DNA from: Laspinema sp. D2d
GTDB lineage: Bacteria > Cyanobacteriota > Cyanobacteriia > Cyanobacteriales > Laspinemataceae
Reading direction: 5' to 3'
NCBI RefSeq assembly: GCF_025370755.1
Contig: NZ_JAMXFC010000034.1
Coordinates: 1 to 64,000, forward strand
Length of the DNA stretch: 64,000 bases
Both the position numbers and the translations under genes were made by a program. Of this stretch, positions 16,417 through 25,511 are shown piece after piece. Each line of letters starts with the position of its first letter. Within the stretch, counting starts at the first letter, position 1. The notes under the pieces are model-generated. The model was not told the DNA's origin and made no database searches. It was given only the letters and a program-made list of their open reading frames with translations.

Positions 16417-16677
16417 ATGAAGGAAAATATCATTACCGTTTTAGGATTGCTGGCTGGAACATTAACAACATTGGCTTTTGTCCCTCAAGTGCTTCACACT
16501 TGGAAATCTAAATCCACAAAAGATGTTTCATTAAATACATTTTTAATGTTCTGTACGGGAATTTTACTGTGGCTGATTTATGGTCTCTTTAAACAAGATA
16601 TTGCGATAATTTTAGCCAATTTTATCACGTTTATTTTGGCTTCAATTATTTTAGGGCTTAAACTAAAATATAAATAG
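16417..16677 (+). CDS. SemiSWEET family sugar transporter
   Basis: This 86-residue protein is a single triple-helix bundle of the SemiSWEET/PQ-loop family, which dimerises in the membrane to move sugars down a gradient. Three hydrophobic helices are visible (about 5-24, 40-58, 63-82). The defining Pro-Gln pair is at 23-24 in FVPQVLHTW, followed by KSKSTKDVS and NTFLMFCTGILLWLIYG. Length is normal for SemiSWEET. It begins 26 bases after the ABC ATPase gene, so it could be the last gene of that transcript. The transported sugar cannot be read from sequence. Confidence 0.9.
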   Translation: MKENIITVLGLLAGTLTTLAFVPQVLHTWKSKSTKDVSLNTFLMFCTGILLWLIYGLFKQDIAIILANFITFILASIILGLKLKYK

Positions 16678-16730
16678 GCGAACCCCCGACGGATTTTGCT
16701 TTCAAATTATCCTCATTAAACCCCCTGCCT

Positions 16731-18374
16731 GTGACTCCTTCTATCTTTGATGCTGAACATCTGTTATTTACTCCGGCGACTGCGGATGCTGATGCAATTC
16801 CAGTGATTTATGCCTTTCCCAATGAGTACACGGTTGGGATTACTAGCTTAGGTTATCAAATCGTCTGGGCGACCCTGGCAACAAGGGGAGATTTGCAAGT
16901 GTCTCGCTTGTTTACAGATTTACATGAACCCTTACCTGGAGAGCCCGAATTGTTGGGATTTTCCGTATCTTGGGAATTGGATTATGTGAATATTCTGGGA
17001 TTATTAGAGTCTCTGGATATTCCGATTCGCGCATCCGATCGCCAAGAATCACACCCCTTGATTTTTGGCGGGGGTCCGGTTTTGACGGCGAATCCTGAAC
17101 CCTTTGCGGACTTCTTTGATGTGATTTTACTCGGGGATGGGGAAAATCTCCTGGGTGAATTTGTGGACGGGTATCAGCAGGTACGCAAGGCAGGGCGACT
17201 GCAACAATTGCGGCATCTGGCGCAAATTCCTGGGGTGTATGTCCCGAGTTTGTATGAAGTCACCTATAACAGTCCCGAGGGGGCGATCGCCTCTATTCAC
17301 CCCATTGATTCAGACATTCCCCAAACTGTTACTAAACAAACCTATCGCGGTAATGTTTTATCCACCTCATCTGTGGTCACAGAAAAAGCCGCTTGGCCGG
17401 ATATTTTCATGGTCGAAGTGGTTAGAAGTTGCCCAGAAATGTGCCGGTTTTGTTTAGCGAGTTATCTAACTTTACCCTTTAGAACCGCCAGCTTAGAAAA
17501 CTCCTTAATTCCGGCCATTGAACGGGGTTTAAAAGTCACCCGGCGGATTGGATTATTAGGCGCTTCGGTAACTCAGCATCCGGAATTCAATCAATTATTA
17601 GATTACCTGAATCAACCGCAATTTGAGGATGTGCGTCTGAGTATTGCCTCAGTTAGAACTAATACCGTCACCCCAGAATTAGCCCAAACCCTGGCAAGTC
17701 GCGGGACCAAATCCCTAACCATTGCGATCGAAAGCGGTTCGGAACGGGTGCGGAAAATTGTGAATAAAAAGCTGGAAAATCAGGAAATTACCCAAGCGGC
17801 AGTCAATGCCAAAGCGGGGGGATTAACTGGGTTAAAACTGTATGGAATGTCTGGAGTTCCTGGGGAGGAACTGGAGGATTTGGAGGCAACGGTGCAACTG
17901 TTACAGTCATTGAAAAAATCTGCACCGGGTTTACGCCTGACCTTTGGTTGTAGCACCTTTGTCCCGAAAGCGCATACCCCATTTCAGTGGTTTGGGGTGA
18001 ATCCGCAAGCGGAAAAACGGTTGAAAAAGTTACAGAAAGAATTAGGAAAATCGGGGATAGAGTTTCGGCCAGAAAGTTATAATTGGTCCGTGATTCAAGC
18101 CTTAATTTCCCGAGGCGATCGCCGCTTGTCTTCCCTACTAGAATTAGTCCGCCATTATGGCGAAACCCTTGGCAGCTACCGTCGCGCCTTTAAAGAATTG
18201 CGGGGAACATTACCAGACTTAGACTTTTACGTGCACGACAATTGGGAATCCACCCAAATTTTACCCTGGAATCATATTTTAGGACCCTTACCTGTCACCA
18301 CATTGCAAAAGCATTTGGCGGAGGCAACAAGTTATTTTCCTACTGCGGAAAAAATCATGTCTCCGGTGAGTTAG
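16731..18374 (+). CDS. B12-binding-domain-like radical SAM protein
   Basis: The 547-residue protein starts at a GTG that gives the N-terminal domain; no strong ribosome binding site is seen. Residues 1-150 resemble the cobalamin-binding-type N-terminal domain of radical SAM enzymes (LGFSVSWELDYVNIL, IFGGGPVLTANPEPFADFFD, LGDGE). The radical SAM domain has the cluster motif CPEMCRFC with Cys234, Cys238 and Cys241, followed by GLLGASVTQHPEF and SGSERVRKIVNKKLE. The cobalamin-ligand motif DxHxxG is not evident, so B12 use is uncertain. Similar proteins are widespread in cyanobacteria with unknown substrate. It follows the SemiSWEET gene by 53 bases. Confidence 0.85.
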   Translation: MTPSIFDAEHLLFTPATADADAIPVIYAFPNEYTVGITSLGYQIVWATLATRGDLQVSRLFTDLHEPLPGEPELLGFSVSWELDYVNILGLLESLDIPIRASDRQESHPLIFGGGPVLTANPEPFADFFDVILLGDGENLLGEFVDGYQQVRKAGRLQQLRHLAQIPGVYVPSLYEVTYNSPEGAIASIHPIDSDIPQTVTKQTYRGNVLSTSSVVTEKAAWPDIFMVEVVRSCPEMCRFCLASYLTLPFRTASLENSLIPAIERGLKVTRRIGLLGASVTQHPEFNQLLDYLNQPQFEDVRLSIASVRTNTVTPELAQTLASRGTKSLTIAIESGSERVRKIVNKKLENQEITQAAVNAKAGGLTGLKLYGMSGVPGEELEDLEATVQLLQSLKKSAPGLRLTFGCSTFVPKAHTPFQWFGVNPQAEKRLKKLQKELGKSGIEFRPESYNWSVIQALISRGDRRLSSLLELVRHYGETLGSYRRAFKELRGTLPDLDFYVHDNWESTQILPWNHILGPLPVTTLQKHLAEATSYFPTAEKIMSPVS

Positions 18375-18384
18375 TCTAGGGAGT

Positions 18385-18401
18385 GCGAGCATCTTGCTCG
18401 C
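18385..18401. repeat. Short palindromic repeat downstream of radical SAM gene
   Basis: GCGAGCA-TCT-TGCTCGC forms a 7-bp stem with a 3-base loop, 10 bases after the stop codon. A rearranged relative (TATAGCGAGCA...GAGCAAGATGCT) lies at 26661-26693, so it is probably a dispersed palindrome that may also end transcription. Confidence 0.5.
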
Positions 18402-18469
18402 TATCTATATGACCAATTCATTTAGAGGCGCGATATATCGATATCATTAGGGGGTCGGGGGTTTTCAAA

Positions 18470-19642
18470 TTATGGATCACCCTGATTTTGCATTATGTTG
18501 AATATGTGGAGATTGTAAGTTATTTCTGCAATGAAAGTATCGATTCCCTCTAGTAAAGGAATATTTCTAGTGCTTCTTTCTGTCAACTCTTTAAGTATTA
18601 AATAATTACGCTGAACATTTATTTTGGTAAAATTCCAATGCTCTAAACTAGGTAAAATAGAGTATGAACTCCAAGAGTTGTCAATATGAGGTATCCACTC
18701 TTTTGGATAACTACTATCTTTTCTTTTTGATGTTTCACGAAAGACAAAAGCAAAAGCACCTGAAAAAATATCAGCAATTTGTATTCCAGGATAAGTTTTG
18801 GAACTAACTAATTGAGGTAAATTCACAAGATTAAACGTCAGTGGATACTGTGTCCCATTTATTTCAATAAAATTTTTTTCTGGGTTGTTAAGTATTGAAT
18901 CAAAAAATTCTAATTGTTCTTTTAACGGCTTGGAGTCGTCACAGAATACCTCTAATTGGTTAAACTCTTGCCCCCATTCTGTTAAAAGTGAAACAATTGA
19001 AGTCACAGTAAGCTCCAAAATCCATTTGCCTACGCCTGTCCCCTTTAGCGACTCTAGCTCTTCGTTAATGACATCTCGTTGATGAATACAAAAAGTTCTA
19101 ATTAGATCTAACTCATTTAATTCATCTAGCACCTCTCCAGAAGAATTAAAGAGACATGATAAACCTTGGTCGTCATATGTTTTCATAAAACGATAAAAAT
19201 CCTGAAAAATCTCTTCTGCATTGTCCTTTTTTGCTTGAAAATAATAGTAAAGAAAATTGGAAATAAATTGATTAAAATTAAGTTTATAAAAAACAGAGTT
19301 GTGACTAGCCACAGTAGGTTCAACAATATATTCATAAAATTTGCAGGCCAGCGCATATTTTTTGTCATGGATAGAAACTTTAGCCCTTTCGCTAAAGTTT
19401 TCTAAAATATGACTAATAGCTTGTTTTCCTCTGGTAGACTTTATGAGATTTTTAAATTTTAGTTCAGAAGATTGTATTTTGTAATCTTTGATTAGCTTTT
19501 CCACAAATTCCTTGGCTTCTTCATGACTTACTGCTACTGCTGCGTAAGCAAAAAATGGGGTTTCCTGGTTCAGGAGATCATTTCCAGTAAATCCTGACTC
19601 ATCACAATAAATTTGTTGTACTTTTTTTTGGGAAGTATTCAT
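18470..19642 (-). CDS. DUF3800 domain protein
   Basis: The 390-residue protein begins with QQIYCDESGFTG, the conserved N-terminal strand of DUF3800, a family predicted to have an RNase H-like nuclease fold; Asp14 and Glu15 would be the first acidic residues. A later conserved-type segment, LEVFCDDSKPLKE (about 225-240), and IQIADIFSGAFAF (about 290-302) match the family's remaining acidic positions. The gene is much richer in A and T than its neighbours, suggesting recent transfer. DUF3800 genes are often found near mobile elements and defence genes, but no other defence gene adjoins this one. Function is not known. Confidence 0.85.
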   Translation of the reverse strand: MNTSQKKVQQIYCDESGFTGNDLLNQETPFFAYAAVAVSHEEAKEFVEKLIKDYKIQSSELKFKNLIKSTRGKQAISHILENFSERAKVSIHDKKYALACKFYEYIVEPTVASHNSVFYKLNFNQFISNFLYYYFQAKKDNAEEIFQDFYRFMKTYDDQGLSCLFNSSGEVLDELNELDLIRTFCIHQRDVINEELESLKGTGVGKWILELTVTSIVSLLTEWGQEFNQLEVFCDDSKPLKEQLEFFDSILNNPEKNFIEINGTQYPLTFNLVNLPQLVSSKTYPGIQIADIFSGAFAFVFRETSKRKDSSYPKEWIPHIDNSWSSYSILPSLEHWNFTKINVQRNYLILKELTERSTRNIPLLEGIDTFIAEITYNLHIFNIMQNQGDP

Positions 19643-19806
19643 TTTTTTGCTATTAATTGGCTAGAGAATCGTAAAAAAGGATGTAATTGATTTATTTTCC
19701 TGAATGCCTGAGTAATAGAACCTATCCCTGTTGTAAATTGATAGCTTTTTTGGATAAATAAATTTTAACATTGTTCCATTTTAAAATTGTACAAAATAAT
19801 CCTGTT

Positions 19807-19844
19807 AGAAACCGGCTTAAACCTTGTCAAGAAACCCGGTTTCT
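19807..19844. repeat. GAAACCCGGTTTC-type repeat pair
   Basis: AGAAACCGG (19807) and GAAACCCGGTTTCT (19831-19844) belong to the same family as the copies at 30673-30773. It is a short palindrome common between genes in filamentous cyanobacteria. Confidence 0.6.
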
Positions 19845-19851
19845 AACTTTT

Positions 19852-21039
19852 TCAATGCCATTCCCAAATCTTAATTGTCCCATCATCGCCGCCAGTGGCG
19901 AGGGTTTGTCCATCGGGACTGAAGGCGACTGCACAAGTGGCGCGGGTGTGACCCGGGAGGGTGCGAATTTCTCGGCCTGTTTTGACGTGCCATAATTTTA
20001 CCGTGTTGTCGCGACTGCAACTGGCGAGGGTTTGTCCATCGGGACTAAAGGCGATCGCATAGACCCAATGGGTATGACCGAAGAGGGTGCAAATATGGCG
20101 TCCGGTATGGACTTGCCAGAGGTTGATGGTTTGGTCAAAGCTGCTGCTGGCAAGGATTTGGCCGTCGGGACTGAAGGCGATCGCACAGACTTGTTCTCCA
20201 TGTCCCGTGAGGGTATAGAGTTCTCTGCCGGTTTCTCGATGCCAGAGTTTGATGGTTTTGTCACTGCTGCCACTGGCAACGAGTTGGTTATTGGGACTAA
20301 ATGCCACTGCCATTGCATATCCCTGATGTCCGACAAGGGTTCTAACTTGCTGTTTTTTGGCGATATCAATCAGTTTGATGGTTTTATCCCCACTGCCACC
20401 GGCGATAAATTCTCCGTCGGGACTGATGGCGATCGCATAAATTTCGCTGTCTCCCGGGAAACTATGAAGTTCGCTTTCCCCCAAACGTTGCCAAAGTTTG
20501 ATGGTGTAATCCCAACTGCCACTCACCAGAATCGGCGATCGCGGACTATATGCCACTGCGGAAACCCAATGACTATGACCCTTGAGGGTGTACAATTTTC
20601 GTCCCGTATCCCTCACCCACAATTTAATCGTTTTATCCTTACTGGCGCTGGCAATTTGCCGTCCGGTAGGACTAAAAGCAAGAGATAAAACCCAACTGCG
20701 ATGCGCTTGAATGGTATGAACACATTCAAAAAAGCGATAGGCATTAAACTTTTTTAAAGCTGCGATCGCCGTCGGTTCTCTCCGATGTTTCAGCAACAAA
20801 AAGGCTGATCGCCGCACAGTATGAGAGTCATCTTTTAACGCATCAATGACTAATTCTAAACCCGCTTGACCATAATTTAATGCCTCTTTCAACGCCGAAA
20901 CTTTCACCGGAATATCCACCACTGCTAAACGGGTTTGAATCCCCGTCAGTCCCCCCAATACTGCCGCACCCGGCGGCGGCGCATGGTGACCCCCCATCAC
21001 TGCATCATAATATTTCGGACCCTCAAAATTCATTGACAT
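19852..21039 (-). CDS. WD40 repeat protein with N-terminal HEAT-like segment
   Basis: The 395-residue protein has an N-terminal part (1-105) with a HEAT-like helical repeat (LELVIDALKDDSHTVRRSAFLLLKHR), then seven WD40 repeats (about 106-395), enough to close one beta-propeller. Repeats end in IKLW, INLW, VKLW or IKIWEW. Repeat 3 ends IKLID instead of W, and its GH dipeptide is GD. Such proteins act as protein-binding platforms; there is no catalytic motif. The gene starts 34 bases downstream of the TPR kinase gene on the same strand, so the propeller may be that kinase's partner or substrate. Confidence 0.9.
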   Translation of the reverse strand: MSMNFEGPKYYDAVMGGHHAPPPGAAVLGGLTGIQTRLAVVDIPVKVSALKEALNYGQAGLELVIDALKDDSHTVRRSAFLLLKHRREPTAIAALKKFNAYRFFECVHTIQAHRSWVLSLAFSPTGRQIASASKDKTIKLWVRDTGRKLYTLKGHSHWVSAVAYSPRSPILVSGSWDYTIKLWQRLGESELHSFPGDSEIYAIAISPDGEFIAGGSGDKTIKLIDIAKKQQVRTLVGHQGYAMAVAFSPNNQLVASGSSDKTIKLWHRETGRELYTLTGHGEQVCAIAFSPDGQILASSSFDQTINLWQVHTGRHICTLFGHTHWVYAIAFSPDGQTLASCSRDNTVKLWHVKTGREIRTLPGHTRATCAVAFSPDGQTLATGGDDGTIKIWEWH

Positions 21040-21073
21040 AGTATTTAGTGATTCAAACTTGAATCAATTTTCC

Positions 21074-22582
21074 TTAATTTTTAATTAAAATTTCCCACGC
21101 TTGCCATAACAAAGACGCTCGTTCAGCATCTCGTTCTGGCATCAATTGTCTAGCTTGGTCTAAAGTGGTTTGAGCTTCTTTATTGTTGCCAGTTTGCTTA
21201 ATTGCCATACTCATTAATAGCCAGACTAAGGCTTGATTGGGTTGAAATTGTAACGCTTTTAAATAGCTGGAAACTGCATCGGGATAACGGCGAAGTTTAT
21301 AGAGCATAATACCTTTGTCGCGCCATGCATCCCAGCGGTCTGGCTTGAGTTCTAGGGTTGTTTCATAGCCGGATAATGCCTCGTCATAGTTGCCCATTTC
21401 CGCATAGAGACGGGCTTTTTTGTACCAAGCATCGGCATTATTGGGTTTGAGTGCGATCGCCTGGTCATAAGAGGCGATCGCTGCTTCAAATTTCCCAAAA
21501 TTCTCCAAAATTGTCCCTTTAATCATTTGCGGTGTCGCCCCCATTAATCGGGAAACAATCGAGGGATTATTGGGCGGTGGCGGGGGTGAATTCCCCCGAA
21601 CTCCGGGCGAGGGATTGGGTTTCGGATTCGTTCGATGAGTCACCGGGGGTAACCAATCTAAATCCGTGAGAACTTCTGTCGCAGAATGATAGCGCCGATT
21701 GAGATTTGCTTCTAATAATCGGTCTAAAACTTTGGCAAATTCCAGAGTAACGGGAGATAAGAGATAATCGCGCCAATGCCACACCCCTTCCTTAACATCA
21801 AATAAACTAAACGGTTCAGTTGCCGTGAGTAATTGCACACAAGTTACTCCCAAACAATACAAATCACTAGCCGGAACCGCTTGGCCTAAAAATTGCTCCG
21901 GTGCGACATATCCAGCAGTACCAATTACCGTCCCAGTCCGTCCCAATGCTGTTGCAGTGGCAAATTTAGCCGCGCCAAAATCTACTAACACCAGTTGTCC
22001 CGACTTAAACGGATTGGAGTCAGGTTTCTCATTATTGGCTGATTCTAAAAGTTCGGTTATAGTGGCGCGTCGAATAATATTTTCAGGTTTAATATCTCGA
22101 TGAATTACTTTTTTTTCATGGACAAATTGTAAAACTGGCAATAAATCAAATAGCACCTCGCGAACTTTAAATTCCGAAAGTGAACCCTCGGTTTCCAACT
22201 CTTGGGCTAAGGTTTGTCCGTCGATAAATTCTTGAACTAAATATTGATAATTATCCGACTCAAAATGAGCAAATAAGGCAGGAATTTGGGGATGAGTTCC
22301 TAAATCATCTAAACGAACCGCTTCTTTCTGAAACAGTTGCGCTGCTTTTTGAGCATTTTGAGGCGTTTGGTATTGGGGAAAAAATTGCTTGATGACGCAG
22401 CGGGGTTTTGAAGGTTTGTATTCATCGATCGCTAAAAAAGTTCGCCCAAACCCACCCTGTCCAATAGATTTAAGCGCACGATAGCGATCGCCCAGCAGCA
22501 GCTTTGCACCGCAATTATGGCAAAAGTTATATCCTGCCGGGTTTTGAGGCTTTTGACAGTCGGGATTTAAACAATAGCTCAT
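21074..22582 (-). CDS. Ser/Thr protein kinase with zinc ribbon and TPR repeats
   Basis: A longer frame starts at 22648, but the ATG at 22582 begins MSYCLNPDC, the usual start of this family, giving 502 residues. Order: zinc ribbon (Cys4, Cys9, Cys21, Cys24), kinase domain about 33-320 with GQGGFG loop (41-46), Lys65, HRDIKPEN at 161-168 and DFGAAKF, a proline-rich linker (about 335-360), and TPR repeats (about 370-490). All core catalytic residues are present, so an active Hanks-type kinase is expected. No transmembrane helix is seen, so it should be cytoplasmic. It shares the zinc-ribbon-kinase plan with the gene at 26777-28813. Confidence 0.92.
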   Translation of the reverse strand: MSYCLNPDCQKPQNPAGYNFCHNCGAKLLLGDRYRALKSIGQGGFGRTFLAIDEYKPSKPRCVIKQFFPQYQTPQNAQKAAQLFQKEAVRLDDLGTHPQIPALFAHFESDNYQYLVQEFIDGQTLAQELETEGSLSEFKVREVLFDLLPVLQFVHEKKVIHRDIKPENIIRRATITELLESANNEKPDSNPFKSGQLVLVDFGAAKFATATALGRTGTVIGTAGYVAPEQFLGQAVPASDLYCLGVTCVQLLTATEPFSLFDVKEGVWHWRDYLLSPVTLEFAKVLDRLLEANLNRRYHSATEVLTDLDWLPPVTHRTNPKPNPSPGVRGNSPPPPPNNPSIVSRLMGATPQMIKGTILENFGKFEAAIASYDQAIALKPNNADAWYKKARLYAEMGNYDEALSGYETTLELKPDRWDAWRDKGIMLYKLRRYPDAVSSYLKALQFQPNQALVWLLMSMAIKQTGNNKEAQTTLDQARQLMPERDAERASLLWQAWEILIKN

Positions 22583-22660
22583 ATATGGACAAGCCAGCAA
22601 GGGGATAACTTTATAGTAATCGGTTGGCCCAGAATAGACTTCTTGCAAAACTCTAAAAAG

Positions 22661-22688
22661 CCCCCCTTTTTAAGGGGGGTTGGGGGGA
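22661..22688. repeat. Copy of the CCCCCCTTTTTAAGGGGGG palindrome
   Basis: The hairpin CCCCCC-TTTTTAA-GGGGGG plus TTGGGGGGAT matches the core of the element at 13820-13930. It lies in the 147-base gap between two minus-strand genes and may act as a transcription terminator for the WD40 gene upstream. Confidence 0.6.
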
Positions 22689-22729
22689 TAAATTCGTTAT
22701 TTGGCAGGCAGTCTAACTCTATCGAGTCC

Positions 22730-25111
22730 CTACTCACGTTGCCAAATCATCACGGTTTTATCGCTGCTGCCACTCACCAGGGTTTTGCCGTCGGGAGTGA
22801 TGGCAATGCCGGTGACTCCGTTAGTATGTCCCTTGAGGGTTCGGATCAGTTCTCCAGTCTCGCGATGCCACAGTTTAACGGTTTTATCGGTACTGCTACT
22901 GATCAGGGTTTCGCTGTCGGGGGAGAAGGCAACAGCAGCGATCGCCCCGGTATGTCCCGTAAAGGTGCGAATTTCTTCCCCAGAGTTCACCTGCCACAGT
23001 TTTAGGGTCATGTCGGTACTGCCACTGGCGAGGAGTTGTCCATCGGGACTGAAGGCGATCGCATTTACGGCATCGTTATGCGTCTTAAAAACACAAATTT
23101 CCTGTCCCGTTTGTAACTGCCAAAGTTTAATCATCCCATCATCGGCAGCAGTGGCAAGAATGCGATCGTCGGGACTAATCGCTAAAGCGCGAATTATGGC
23201 ATTATGAGCATTAAATCGGCGCAATTCTTCCCCAGTTTCTCGATGCCAAAAAGTAACTGACCCTCGGGTATCACTGGCGATGATTTGTTGACCGTTATTC
23301 AGAAAAATCACGGCATAAACTGCCTCAGAATTGCGAGTAAAGCGATGAAGTGGGCGACCCCCAGCAACATCCCACACCTCAACCGCTTCCCCAACTCCAG
23401 CAGCGATCGCCCCCCCATCGGGACTAAAGGCGATCGCATTCACCGAGGCAAACCAGTCTTCCCCATTAAAGTTGCGGATTTCGGTCCCTTCAGGAATCCC
23501 CCAGCGTTTCACCGTATTGTCCCCATCCCCAGCAGCAATGCTGTTGCCATCGGGATGAATTGTCAAACAATTAATAACATCTCGATGTCCGGCGATCGTG
23601 CGAATGCATCGCCAATTTTGATGGGGAAATCCGTCAGGATCTGGAACAGTCTCTGGAGACTCCAAGGAAGGTTTTTCTCCCCGCCATTTGCCCACAAATC
23701 CTTGCAAATCTCCCAACACTTCGCCGATGGAGGATTCGATTCCCCCCATTGCTTTGGTGAGAGATTCGGGTTTGGTAAAAGGTTTGATGGACAATTTCCG
23801 GATTAAAGGTTTGTTCCCTGTCGTTGGCGTAGACTCTGGGTTTTCCTCCGATGGCGCGATGATTTCTTCGTCCCACTCGTCCAAGTCATCCTCGGAATTG
23901 GCAGGCGGTGGGGTTAAGGGTTTCACGGAAAAGGCTTCTTTACGATATTCCGAGGGGACCCGAGGTGGTTCGCTGGGGTTTTCTGGAATGGGTGGATTGG
24001 CGTTGCTATCGTCAGCAGGAGGTGAGGATAGGGTTTGGAGTTCCGGGAGGGGAGAGGGGATGGCGCGGGATGAGGTTTCTAGGCGTTCCAGACGCTGGGT
24101 GACTGCCTCAATTACGCTATTCACCCGGGCGATCGCCTCTTGGTTTTGTTGGGTTAAAGTCGCTTGAATCTCCTGGAGTTCAGACGCTATTGGCGGTTCA
24201 TTGAGTGCTTCTAATTGTTGCAGGCGATCGTAAATTGCCTCAAATTTCGGGGAATTGGACAGAGATTGGATTGCCTCTTGGAGTGCAGCAGCAGAAGTGC
24301 TGGAGGCGTCGTCGGGTTGGGATGAGGAGAGGGCGATCGCCTGAGTGGTAAGTTCCAGTTGACTCAGGCGATCGCTGAGGGTTGCCAGGGTTTCGGCAGT
24401 GGGAAGGGTGGCGAGGGATTGATAAATTTGCCCCACTGCCTTTTCCGTTTGTTCCCACAAGGATTTTGTAAACGCTTCGATTTGGCGTTCAGTTTCTTGG
24501 TTGACTTGTTCCGTAGCGGTTTCCAGTTGTTCGAGGCGATCGGCTAAAGGTTTGAGATTGGGGAAGGGGGGAAGGGATTCCAATGCTTGATGGATGCGGG
24601 CGATCGCCGTTTCATTTTCCTGGCGCAACGAGTCTTTCAACTCCAATTTCTGCGCTTCGATGCGATCGCGCTGTTGTTCCAGTTGGGATTCCAGGGCGTT
24701 AATCCGGGCGATAATTGGGTCCAGATTCGGCAATTCTGGAATAGCGGGGAAACTCTCCTCAACTTGGGCGATCGCCTCAAACAGTTCATCCCGTAAGGAT
24801 TCTTGTAACTCAGTGATCCGTTCTTCCGTTTGGGAGTTTGCCTGTTGCTTGCTGGATTCGAGGCGATCAAACCGCTGGTTTAGAGGTTGGAGGGAATCAT
24901 AAACTTGGGCGATCGCCTCTTCGCTGCGTCGTTGGTTGAGTTGGTACAGTCGCTGCCGATTCACCAGATTCAAACTCACCGACACCGTTAACGGGACCGC
25001 TGCATAGAGGACTTGTTGAGTCCCAGCAACGGCGATCGTGCCCAGCACAGAACCGGCAAGGGCCACAGATTCAGTAATTTCGAGCCAGTGGGGTTTGGTC
25101 ATGGTTTTCAC
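22730..25111 (-). CDS. Membrane-anchored coiled-coil WD40 protein
   Basis: The 793-residue protein has a short hydrophobic region near the N-terminus (about 14-47: SVALAGSVLGTIAVAG and AAVPLTVSVSLNLV), a long coiled-coil rich in Gln/Glu/Leu (about 55-350) with recurring EAIARVHQALESL-like units, a Pro/Ser/Glu-rich linker (about 350-490), and seven WD40 repeats (about 505-793). Repeats 2 and 3 are divergent. The layout suggests a membrane-tethered oligomer presenting a propeller. It lies directly upstream of the TPR kinase and HEAT-WD40 genes on the same strand. Function is unknown; scaffolding is inferred. Confidence 0.88.
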   Translation of the reverse strand: MKTMTKPHWLEITESVALAGSVLGTIAVAGTQQVLYAAVPLTVSVSLNLVNRQRLYQLNQRRSEEAIAQVYDSLQPLNQRFDRLESSKQQANSQTEERITELQESLRDELFEAIAQVEESFPAIPELPNLDPIIARINALESQLEQQRDRIEAQKLELKDSLRQENETAIARIHQALESLPPFPNLKPLADRLEQLETATEQVNQETERQIEAFTKSLWEQTEKAVGQIYQSLATLPTAETLATLSDRLSQLELTTQAIALSSSQPDDASSTSAAALQEAIQSLSNSPKFEAIYDRLQQLEALNEPPIASELQEIQATLTQQNQEAIARVNSVIEAVTQRLERLETSSRAIPSPLPELQTLSSPPADDSNANPPIPENPSEPPRVPSEYRKEAFSVKPLTPPPANSEDDLDEWDEEIIAPSEENPESTPTTGNKPLIRKLSIKPFTKPESLTKAMGGIESSIGEVLGDLQGFVGKWRGEKPSLESPETVPDPDGFPHQNWRCIRTIAGHRDVINCLTIHPDGNSIAAGDGDNTVKRWGIPEGTEIRNFNGEDWFASVNAIAFSPDGGAIAAGVGEAVEVWDVAGGRPLHRFTRNSEAVYAVIFLNNGQQIIASDTRGSVTFWHRETGEELRRFNAHNAIIRALAISPDDRILATAADDGMIKLWQLQTGQEICVFKTHNDAVNAIAFSPDGQLLASGSTDMTLKLWQVNSGEEIRTFTGHTGAIAAVAFSPDSETLISSSTDKTVKLWHRETGELIRTLKGHTNGVTGIAITPDGKTLVSGSSDKTVMIWQRE

Positions 25112-25454
25112 AACAGGAGAACAAAACTAAAACCGCAGGGGTTACATCGAAGGCTGTTGCAACTTACCTTTGGATTGCTTTCTTCTATGTTAAGGCTTCG
25201 GGGCCGAAATCCAGTCTTTCCCCAGGGCGGATCCAGGTTTAGGGGGAAAAAGTCCGCCACAGATTCTACCCTGTGGAAATTTGGGGAATCAACGGGCGAT
25301 CGATACCGTCCGCATGGATCCTGGTCTGATTTTGGAAATTGTAGAATTCTTGGTTCTACTCTAAACTAGAAATAGTAAGGGATTATTAATCTCCCTCAAA
25401 AATTAGAAAAAATTCCCAATCCTCTGCCGGATCTAACAACAGATTGAAATCAAA
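25112..25454. other. Intergenic region upstream of coiled-coil WD40 gene
   Basis: No gene or structured RNA could be supported. The promoter of the minus-strand WD40 gene should lie here but no convincing hexamers were found. Confidence 0.4.
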
Positions 25455-25489
25455 AAGACCCCTACAGTAAGCTTACTGTAGGGGTCTTT
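25455..25489 (-). terminator. Strong intrinsic terminator of the small secreted protein gene
   Basis: AAGACCCCTACAGTAAGC followed by its near-perfect inverted copy TTACTGTAGGGGTCTTT forms a long stem flanked by A and T runs, 23 bases beyond the stop codon of the minus-strand gene at 25512. This is the clearest terminator in the window. Confidence 0.85.
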
Positions 25490-25511
25490 ATTCTCTCGCT
25501 ATTTTTTAGTA

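Noticed and set aside
20032-20688. 218-residue frame opposite the WD40 gene
   Set aside because: Long antisense frames are expected opposite repetitive WD40 coding sequence; it has no domain of its own.
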